A DNA stretch of 64,000 bases, taken from the NCBI GenBank assembly GCA_035236585.1, contig CP141135.1:9954001-10018000 (forward strand), in the 5' to 3' direction. Of the stretch, positions 51,601 to 61,418 are shown piece by piece (positions within the stretch are counted from its first letter, which is position 1; every line of letters begins with the position of its first letter). Made by a program: the position numbers and the translations under genes. This DNA is from Warburgia ugandensis. Taxonomy: Eukaryota; Streptophyta; Magnoliopsida; Canellales; Canellaceae. The notes beneath the pieces are model-generated. The model made no database searches and had not been told where the DNA came from. It was given only the letters and a program-made list of their open reading frames with translations.

Positions 51601-54600
51601 TACAAATAAGAACCTAAGTTACCTCTCATATAAATCAAGAAACCTTGCAAAGTCAAAGGCTGAGGATGATTTTAAGTACTACTTAGTTTGTCATACAACA
51701 AAATTTTCAAGTATGAGAATACATATAAATTTTTCACAAAGATGTAAATTAGTGAGAATATGAACTTCATTCTGATGATTGAATGGTTCTGACAGCTCCA
51801 CCTTGTTAACATAATGGATAAACTTGTCCATCTGTTTGAACCAAGATTCAGCATATTGATATTGGAAATCATCACCCATCGTCCACATGATATGATTTGC
51901 TTGGGTTACATTTGACTGTAAATCAGGAGCAGTAAGGAACAATTAGAGTCAAATAGGCAGCTTTAAGAACTGTAGTTTTCTCAATGTGAAAATATTCAGG
52001 ATCGAATCTCCTATATGAAAGTTTTAAAAAGTTGAGGCTCACTTGATTCCTAGCAGCATCAATAAAATCATTAACACGTTGTTGAACATTGTAGTCAAAG
52101 AGAGAAGGATTATCCTGCAATTTGTCCATGATAGTCAATAGGGAATAACATCAAATAGAGACTAGTAGAAAGTACATGTGAAAACCACTGCAACTTAAAA
52201 CTAGGTACCTGGACAGGTTCATAGTCATCATTGACTTCAAAATGGAAACCAGTAGGAGGACTATAATGAACAGGAAAGGCATTAGTGAAGATCTGCAAGA
52301 CAGGCAAATGACATGTCAGCAGCTAAAACATTTTTAGAAGGAAGAATATGAACGATTGAAGAAGTGTTACAACAAAACCTGAGATGATGAACCAAATGTC
52401 TTTGAACCACGCCATATGACTTCAAGAGATCTGTCTGCTTTACGTTTCATCCTGTCCTGGTAATCTATCCTTGCAAAGTGTAGTGAATTGAAACCAAGCT
52501 AGGAATAAATTACAACCAAATCATCAGTGACTTGCTCCATATTCAGTTGGAAACAATAAAGAAGAGCTTCAGCAAAGTCAAGAGATGGTATTATTTGGTT
52601 CTCTGTGGCTAATGCAAAGAACATCTTTGGAGAGAAATAGGAAGGGTGTTCCAACATATAACATGACTGCAGTACATTCATTGGTCCAAGTAAAGCAAAA
52701 CATGATAACAGGTATAATTACATTAAAGTCTTCCCAAAACAAGTGTTCCCATAATGATTGATTTCCTCTTATGGACACTTTAAGCCCAGCAGGTTTCAAT
52801 TTCAAACAGTAAAGATTTTACTTCAGAAACCTACAGATACACAAAATCTTAAAGCTCCCAGAATCATTGCTGATATGTTTTGAATGACCTAAATGACCTT
52901 TGAAATGTCAGCTTCTCTATCTTTCAGAGAAGCTGCTTCAGTGATTTCAAGTTTCCCGCTTTAGTCCATTCTCAGGAACACAAAGAAAGAAGAGCTTACA
53001 TGCATCCTCCCACCTTTCTTCCATGCTTGTCATTATCATGAGACAGCCTCGAGCAAATTGCTCCACTCGAGTTGCTTGAGCATCTAGGATGTTCTTAGAA
53101 TGTTTCAGGTAAGTTAACAAATCATAAAAGAAATACCACAAGTAGTAAATAAAATATGTGCAACTATTCTTTTGTAAAAGAAAAAATTGAAACTGTTTCA
53201 AGAACCCATCTATCAGCAAAATGTGAAGAGGGAAGCAAGTCATAATTTTGATTTGATCCTTTCCTCTGAACTACATCAGGAGACAAATATAGGGAGTTTG
53301 TAGATCTGTCAGAAAGCCCCAAGCCTATCTGAGGAAAACAAAAGTGCAACACTATAAACCCAAAGACAGTCTACTGCAGATTTTCCAATCTACCGTGAAT
53401 TGTATAATCTACTGCACATCTTCTAATCTGCTTTGAATAGTCTTAAATGATTGGTGCTCTATTTATACTGCAATGTATCTTTTTTTCCTTTTCCGTTTTT
53501 GTTGCTGAAATACCCGCTGCATCAATTTCAGGAGGATAGTCACATTAAATGTCAAATGCCAGCAGGGAAAAATATAAGGAATGATACGAATCTGCATCAC
53601 AATTTCAAACAACTTACCATGATTGCCAAGTTGTCTCTCTGGCTATCCTGATACTGCCGATTGTGTCTTTCTTTGTTTTTCATTTTTGTCACTAATGTTT
53701 ACTTATCTAATGAGGAAACTTCCTTGCTCTCGAGGGTTATTCCAATCAGCATTTTGTTTCCAAGAATGTTTGAAATCATCTTCCCTCTAATATTTCATGT
53801 GGCTTCGATTTGCTTACCTATTTTGATCTTATGCTCTTGCGGGGGGCTTGTGTGTTTGCAGTTTTCCTTGTATAATAATACAGTGATTATGTAATATTTA
53901 ACATAAGAAGTTCACTTAGTGGTTGATTTCCTGTTATTTGGACACCTCAAAGTCCAGTTAATTTCAAATTGTATAACTTACTTTAGAAAACTAAATACCA
54001 TATATAAGAAACATATAGTTCCCAGGATCATTGCTGTTATGTTTTGGATAAGATAATGACCTTCAAAATGTGAGGTTCAATATCTTTCAGAGTAGCTGCT
54101 TCAGTGATTTCAAGTTTCCTGCTTTGCTTTAGTTGTTGAAATTTGAGCCTTTTTCTTTACTCCATTCATGGAAGCACAAAGAAAGAGGAGCTTACATGAA
54201 TCCTCCCACCTTTCTTTCTTGCACCATATGACAGCCTTGAGTACTCGACTTGAGTTGCTTGAGCATCTGGGATGTTCTTAAAATATTTGAGGGAAATTAC
54301 AAATCATCAAAGAAATGCCATGACAACCAAATAAAAAAATAAGTGCAACTATTCTTTTTCTAAAAGCTGAAACAGTGAAACTGTTTCAAGAATTCATATA
54401 ATTTTCATTTCATCCTTTTGTTTGAATTTCATCTGGAGATAAATATAGGAGTTCATAGATATGTAGGAAAGTTCTATGGGTACCTGAGTAAAACAAAAAT
54501 GAAGCACTACAAATCCAAAGACATTCTACCATGCATGCCCAAGCTACTGTATATTTTCTGATGTACCACACATTGTCTAATGACCCCAAAAGAACATATT

Positions 54601-56860
54601 ACAACAGTAAAACATCTTGGCTCACTATTTAAAATGAGATCAATAAACCATTGTCACCTCAGCTCCAAGTAAGTAAGCTTGCACAGAAGAATGGCCAAAA
54701 GGATCAATCTGCCATCCAGCACGAGGAACCTTGTTAAATTGCTTCTTTATGAGACGGTGACCCAAAGTTGTTTGATCAATCATATCTATATAATGGGTTG
54801 CTGCTTCATCATGCATACACCAGCCACCATTTCTGAACAAAATATGCAATGAGTAATTACTGCCTTAAATAAAGAATATAGATGTTCTTTGACAAGTAAA
54901 CATGTATGAAGGCTTAAAATCAACATACACGAACTCCAATTGGCCGGAATCTACAAACTTCCTCACTACTTCTTGTGTTTGCTTGCTTTGCTCTGTCCAC
55001 CAACGTTGGAAAAAGGCCTAAAAGCATATCAAAGTCGACAAGTCAGGATTATCAATCTTTATCTTCAAAAGAAATAAAAAATGCAAATGGCATTATAATA
55101 ACCCTTTATCAATGACATGTCTATAACTTTCACTCCAAAACTCATCACATAAACTCTCTCAAGTAGCTAGATGAGACATTTCACTTACATCATCTCTTAT
55201 AATCACCCCTTATTGATAATCAGCAGCTACAATGTCTATATTACTTTCACAGTAAAACTCATCGTGCAAATTCATCTTTATAGAAACTTGATTTCTTTTC
55301 CAGTTTCAAAAGCATCACATATCTGCCAATTTTTGGGATCCAATTGTTGGCATTTAAATTGAACCTGCAGATTCTCTTTGCCTGGATAGGTGGTTTGCAT
55401 TTGGAGATCCCTTCTGTAAAGAAAATGTGTCTGTGTTTTCTCTCACAATCTAACTTTTTCTCCAAATATCTCAACAAAGATCACTTTTATTCTTTCATAG
55501 TGCTTAGAAACATCACCAAATTTAATCAAAACCATATAATGGGTAGTCTGCTTGTAATCTTCTTCAACAGAATTGGCTTCTTAATATTTGCTCTCAATGG
55601 GTTTGCTGTCAAAAAGGGTCTTCGGTCCCAAATTTCATTAGCAAACCATTGTAAATAGAAAGTCAAGGCATATGCATTTACAGAAATTTGATGTCCGTAT
55701 ACGGGCATATATTGCTGTGTTGATGATAACCAACATTTTTGTGTTCCGTGTAACCAGTACTGTAATAGTTTGCAGCCATAGTCCACTGTTTGTGGCTGGA
55801 ACTAGCAAGGTATTTCAGCTGGTGATTCTCTTGTTTCTAGCTTTATTTTTTACAGCATTATAGATGATTTGATATATTCTATTCAAGTCCGTAACAGTAG
55901 CTTTTGCTTCATCGCTGGCATAAATGATCTAACAGATCATTTGTCTTTGGATATCAGGTGTTATGAGCCAGACTCAGTCCTTAAGTAGCTTTTTCTTTGA
56001 ATGAAATATCCATCATTCAAATGGAAAAAAGGAGGAAGATGAGCTAGCTGCAGCATTGAACCTATTCCCTGAACAGAGTACATATATCTGATATATATCC
56101 AAGTAAATTGACAGCTGGTTACCCGTCCCATCAAATGAAATATCAGACAAAAAGACATCCTCCTAATGCCATTTTGCCATTGTTCATCAAAGTATTTTAT
56201 GCAGTAAAATTCTGTTTCTTCCTCAGTCGCACAACTAAATCGCCAGTTAGCACTGAATCAAATTCAGAATACAAACACAGTAAATAAATAGCTTGACAAT
56301 TACAAACAAAGAAACAAAAATGAAAGTAGCATTCAAATAGAGTAGGCCGTTCACATTTCCAGCCAAAACAATCATTTTTAATCAAAGTCCAAATATATGT
56401 TAACCATCACAAACCAGACACATCAAACAGTTCAACACAAAAAGATTCTATCTTGACTATCTTTTAATCAAATTCACCATTTCTGCAAATATAAACTTCC
56501 GATTAGGATCCTTCCACAATGAATAAACCAATGAATCCAGCACATTTTCAACCGAAGCGCCCTACATGAACAAAACCAAAAATGAGACAACTAATCACCA
56601 AAGCAACTAAAATCTCAAATACAACTTAAAATTAAGCACTCCCCGATTCTTACCTGTATACTGTTATTAGACCCAACATAGTATTGATCAACTGTCTTAA
56701 GCCAGCCAACATCGTCATGGCTATGTGGTACTAAATGAACATTCAATTTCCCTTTCACAGGTCCAGCTCCTGTATTATACTTCATATAACCACCAAAAGC
56801 ACCATTACCACAAACAAGAGCCCAAATGTAGATCAATGCTGCAACAGCCAATCTCGTCAT
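36552..56860 (-). CDS. Lysosomal/vacuolar-type alpha-mannosidase, GH38, copy 2
   Basis: Tandem paralogue of the gene at 6505-26625, same strand and structure. Coding exons: 56654-56860, 56478-56561, 54929-55017, 54658-54832, 52379-52498, 52209-52292, 52043-52114, 51802-51915, 49970-50070, 49778-49871, 49497-49664, 49291-49380, 48981-49046, 48826-48882, 46434-46650, 46066-46196, 44812-44877, 44664-44723, 44454-44525, 43393-43440, 43113-43232, 41099-41164, 40174-40286, 39976-40060, 37815-37925, 37641-37736, 37511-37558, 37367-37435, 36552-36737. Every exon has the same length as in copy 1, so the frame is open for 1002 residues. All catalytic motifs are kept. I count about 20 residue differences, including Asn820 to Asp, which removes an N-E-T glycosylation sequon, Arg787 to Cys and Phe812 to Ser. 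It looks like a working gene; whether it is expressed cannot be told from sequence. Confidence 0.95.
38421..39557 (-). mobile_element. RTE LINE fragment with inverted 5' end, intron 24, copy 2
   Basis: The minus-strand 3' part runs 38421-39486: C-terminal domain, FADD block, and the RT region back to the equivalent of AYDRVP. At 39487 it switches directly to about 71 bp of LINE 5' UTR in the opposite (plus) orientation (GCGTTAGGTGCTAGCTGGCA near 39492), ending at about 39555 in ACCCTAA. The order, internal site outward and 5' end inward, is that produced by twin priming. A 184-codon open stretch (38448-39002) survives. A long (TA)n tract abuts the right end. Confidence 0.88.
39556..39621. repeat. 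(TA)n microsatellite at LINE border
   Basis: About 33 TA dinucleotides lie at the right border of the inverted LINE segment. The left border of the element is flanked by TTTATATATG, so the tract may have grown from an AT-rich target duplication. It is absent from copy 1, where this stretch is deleted. Confidence 0.95.
42709..42883 (-). mobile_element. Au-type SINE in intron 21, copy 2
   Basis: Counterpart of 12211-12387 with the same ATGAGAACTAAG target duplications (42697-42708, 42884-42895). Confidence 0.88.
45547..45728 (+). mobile_element. Au-type SINE in intron 16, copy 2
   Basis: Counterpart of 15058-15238 with the same CAAGGAGCGATGGTGAA duplications (45530-45546, 45729-45745). Confidence 0.88.
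47650..47666. repeat. (CA)n microsatellite, intron 14, copy 2
   Basis: Short allele of the repeat at 17192-17267, about eight CA units, with the same flanks. Confidence 0.95.
50056..50221 (-). repeat. Tandem repeat across exon 9 splice acceptor, copy 2
   Basis: Counterpart of 19851-20016. The decoy acceptor lies 78 nt upstream of the true boundary at 50070. The extra 78 nt would keep frame length but contain an in-frame stop. Confidence 0.78.
52740..54510 (-). repeat. Duplicated coding-like fragment in intron 4, copy 2
   Basis: Counterpart of the intron-4 repeats in copy 1 (about 52740-53360 and 53905-54510). The [20 protein letters not shown] stretch is unchanged, while the SLYLSPDEV stretch reads SLYLSPDVV. 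Confidence 0.58.
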
Positions 56861-56881
56861 TTCTTGAATGAAAGCGTCCAA

Positions 56882-57070
56882 CTAGAAGTTATGAGAATCG
56901 ACTTGAGCTGAATTTATAGCCCAAAGATGGTGAATGCAGACAAATTTCATCTTGGTTTCTCCTTTTATTGATTTTACTGGCCGGCTAAGGGTTATGGCTT
57001 GGGTTTTTACTAGGGTGAAAAGGGTCCATTCCCTATAGATTGAATAAGATTCTACTTTGTCAGCTTCCAT
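56882..57070 (-). promoter_or_regulatory. Possible upstream ORF in 5' leader, copy 2
   Basis: This is the counterpart of the frame at 26708-26884. A deletion of about 47 bp in copy 2 relative to copy 1, near 56927, changes its last codons and moves its stop to 21 nt before the main ATG. If the leader is transcribed from this far upstream, reinitiation at the main ATG would be expected to differ between the paralogues. Confidence 0.35.
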
Positions 57071-58249
57071 TTTCAATTTATCAGTGGGTCTTTCGATTCT
57101 AATCTGATTTCCTTCCTAAGAAAGCACAAGTCTATTACTACACTTCATCGGTTCTGCAGAAGAGGAAGAAACCATCTGCATCTCACAACCATGGGAATCC
57201 CGGGAAAGTGTTAAGACCCAGTAAAAATCTGGTTGGAATTCGCCATGAAATGAAATCAACTGGTTGCAGGAATGAGCCAAGTTTTAGACGGAGCGGAGAA
57301 AACGACTGGCGGGGACCAGGAAATTATTCTTGGTAGGTTCGTCTGTTGTGTGATTGGATAAAACGGTATTTTATTTGTGGTATTATCTACAGTTCAAGAT
57401 ATTCCCACGTTTTAGAGTCATCTCAACCTTCTTGTCATAAATGGGCTTGTCGGAAAATTCACACGTTCGCTCGGTAAAAAGTAGGGACGCCCATCATCTT
57501 GCTTTATACAGCATTGCCATTGTTTCTTTTTTTGTTATTTTCTAAATTTTAAAAAATGGGTAAAGGAAAGGGAAAAGGGAAATGACTGTCGTAGACGAGC
57601 TGTCCCAAAGCTCTTTCTTTCTTCTTCTCCAGCGAGACGGTGTTTGCTTCATCTTCTTGAGTGCCATCCAAAGACTGTGAAAACGGTAGAGCTTCAGACT
57701 GTGGGAGATAGAGGAAGCGTTTCTGGGACATTTCATTTACATGCGAGGTGCTTCTTTTCGGCAATACGAGATTAAGGATTGTAAAATTAGGGATTTACAA
57801 ATTAGGGTGAGATTATATCAATTTTGGGTGTTGCTGGTTGTTTTGAATGTTTTTTACCTGAAAGTTGCATCAGATTTAACTACTGGATAATCTTTCAACG
57901 GGGATATTCTATTTCATTTGGTTCTATTAAATCCTCACCCATTTAGTATTATTTTAATATCACTTCACTAGGTTCATAGCTTATTCAAATCTTGCTTTTT
58001 CAATAGCTTTTTTTAACTCCAATTGGTTTTTCTTAAATGGTAATTGGGCTTGTCACGGTAATTTTAGATCAGGGATAAATTGATTATTCAATTCCAATTG
58101 CTTTTTCAAGGCTATTACAATTGATTCTATTACTTCTAATTTTTTATTGATTCTTTTAGGTTTCAATTGTAGTTGAATGAAGTTCATTTTCAAGCCAGCG
58201 ATGTTGTCCATTATGACTTTTTGAATGATGTTTTGAGTTGTCATTTTCA

Positions 58250-61200
58250 TTGATTTTTGTAGTCTCCGGTAACGTACAATAATGGTGTCACTACTATTGA
58301 GGAGAACAAGATCCAAACATACTTTCCATCATTGATCATGTGAGATTTACGGGGCAACACGAGTGGTGGAATGTGAAGGCCATCTATTATAGGTGTGAAA
58401 GAGTGGACAGTGTTGATAGCCTAGGTCCCATGGTTTGTGAAAATGACTTGGTTGAAATGGCAAAGGGGTTACTTGAAGAAAACAAGAGTGTGGAGATCTT
58501 TCAGAGCACAAAGTATATCCTAATGAATTACTAATTCCAAATGCTCCAGTGGCTCTTCTTGCAATGATTCCTTCACAAGAAATTGAAGGGGACCAATATT
58601 CCAGATAATGGGGCTAATAAGAATAATCCAGTACATGCCAATGAAGGAGAGGGTGATAATCCAAGGCATTGAATACTTGAATCAGATATGAATCTAAGAG
58701 TATGTTTTACTAATATATTGTTAGATAGAGATGAATGGCTGGATCTGATAACATATCATATTATTTGGTGTAAAACCTACATCCAAATCAAATTGGGATC
58801 TTATCTTAATTGCAAATCTAAGCACTAAGTGGTTAGTTAACAGTTAGATCATTGCTCAATGATGGATTACTCAAAGATCTGACGTTTCAATGATCAAAGA
58901 GCAAACATTAGGAAATGGCACCATTTCCTACACTCACATGAGCAAGAACTGTTTGTTGGTTCCAGTTGAATCATTTTGAAGATATAGACATGAAATCCCC
59001 CCTGTCCTTAGGTTAATAAGTTCCTTTCATTAAGAATTCATATAACACAGCTAAGTTACAAATTGGAAAATCAATGGTTGTGATTCTTGGTTCACAAAGA
59101 ACATGAAATGGTGCCTTGATTAAAATATCAAGTTTTTGGTAGGTGCTAAGTAGAAAATGTCTTGTTATTATTGAATTCCCTAGGAAAGTTTAAAATTTTT
59201 AATGAAGAAGCTTGAAAAACATTAAAACTCAATTTTCCTATATAGATGGTATTTACTAGAAAACACAAGGGTGAAGGAAGAAGATAACTGAAATTATCGA
59301 GCTCCACAGAATTTTGGTTCTAGAATTTCATGTGTAAAATTTGCACTAATAGGAACTCTGAGAGTTACAGATTTCTAGTCAAAGGAAAATCTCTAAAATT
59401 TAAACATTTTTAAGTTCGAAATGAGACTATTACTAATAACCCTCCTTATTGAAGATATGAAGAATGTTTAACCACTTTTAAACTGAAAATTTGAGAAAAA
59501 GAAAAAAAAGTAATCATCCTAAGCAAAGGAAATTACAAAACTGCCCTTAGGTTATATCTAGTAGATGCCAATGAGGGGAAGGATGATAATTCAGATGCTA
59601 AGGCTGCCAAATTCTCTGATTTTCAAGAAAGTAATGAGGAGGATAGGGTAGATGATGACCTTTTATGGAGCAAGGTTGTTAAAAATAGTGGGGATAATGT
59701 GATTGGAGAAGAAGGCATTAAAATTGGGCTACTATGAATTGTTTGGAGAGTGAAGGAAGTATGGGGGATAGTGATGAATTGAAATGTTTAGAAAAAGTTG
59801 TGATAAAGGGGTTGTAAGATACCCAATGTTCAAATCCAGGATCATGAGTAAGCCTATAAAGTTTGAGTAGGGGGTTAAGGTTTACTGATGTGAATGTATT
59901 TAAACAAGCTTTGAGGAAATTTACAAATTGACAGAGGTTTGATTACAAGCTTATTCATAATGAGAAAAGTAGACCCCATTTTCAAGTGAAACTTATAAGG
60001 GAGATGAGCATCAATGTGGGAGGATGTTCAAGAATTGCAAAGTAAACTCTATCTGGATTGCAAAGAATTCCTTGAGCATGTAAGGGATGATCCAGATGTG
60101 TCAATTGATGCTTTCAGAAACCAAGTTAGAATAGACTATAAGGTTGATGTCACAAGCCAACAATATTACAAGGCCAAGATGAAAGGGCTTCATACACTTA
60201 GAGGGGAAAGTGGCTAATCAATACTAGCTTACAAGGGATTATAGTTAGGTAATACTTTAATAGAATCCAAAAAGTACATGTAAGGTGCAAATTGATCCAA
60301 TCTCCCATTTCAAGACGTTGTTTTGCTATTTGGATGGTTGCAAAAAAAAGTTGGACGATAGGATGTAGGCAAATAGTTCACCTAGGGGGGACTCATGTTA
60401 AAGGACCTTATGATGGCATGCTTCTTACAACTATAGGGAAAGATGCCAATGTCAACATCTTCCCTATAGCATATGCTATGTGTGAGGTTGAAAATAAGGC
60501 AGCTAGTTATGGTTTCTTACTCTTTTCCTATGGGACATTGGAAGAGTTGATGAAATTAGAATGATATTCATTTCATATTAACAAAAGATATTTACTACTT
60601 ATTTCAACACTACAAACTATTTTATTCTTATTTAGAGACTATTAACTTGCTTTTTGCCCTTGACTCTGGGGTTAATGCAATTGAAGACACTGTCACTACA
60701 AGCTGATGTCAAATTCTATAAGGCATTTTTATGTGAATATTAAGAAAAGATTTAGTGAGGCTATTATGAAAGAAGGATTGTGGGATGCTTCCAACGCCAC
60801 GAAAAGAAGAGAACTTGAAACAGCAATGACCAAGCTCTTGTTTAGCTCCTTAAGCATTATCAACCCTCCAAATGGTTAAGACATGCCTCCACTACTCACT
60901 TAAAGTATAATGTGCTGGAATGCTTTAATGAATGGATTGTAGAGGCCAAAGATAAGCCCCTACTGACAATGATGGAAACAATCAAGAAGCTCATCACGCA
61001 TAGATTTCCATAAAAGAGAGATGGAATAAGATCTTTCAAAGGCAACATTTTCTCATGAATACAAAAACAACTAGAAAAGGTATAGTGGATCTTGAGGGCA
61101 TTTGCTAATGTAGGATTTATTATTCCTATGAGGAGAAGCATTGTCATGATGGGACTATGGCAGTGGATTAGCAAAGAGAACATGTACATGCAGAAAATGG

Positions 61201-61418
61201 AACCTCGCTGGCATCATATGTACTCATGCAATTACTACAGTATATATGGAGAAGGAGAAGATACTAGAAGACTATGTAGGCTCATATTATAGTAGAATTT
61301 GTGTTCTTAACAACTTATGAATGACAATCAATGCAAAGCCATGAGTTCAATTTGGGTCAAGGGCAAAAGGTGATCTAATTCTATCCAAAAGTGAGAAGAC
61401 TTAGAGGGAGGCCCAAGA
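58250..61418 (+). mobile_element. MULE (Mutator-like DNA transposon) remnant, copy 2
   Basis: Counterpart of 28230-31455. It keeps about 540 bp more, including the transposase core GTHVKGPYDGMLLTTIGKDA and FPIAYAMCEVENK (about 60390-60510). The SWIM finger CTCRKWNLAGIICTHAI is at about 61177-61230. Stops and frameshifts remain throughout, so no active transposase is expected. It lies about 1.4 kb upstream of mannosidase copy 2, transcribed away from it. Confidence 0.83.
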
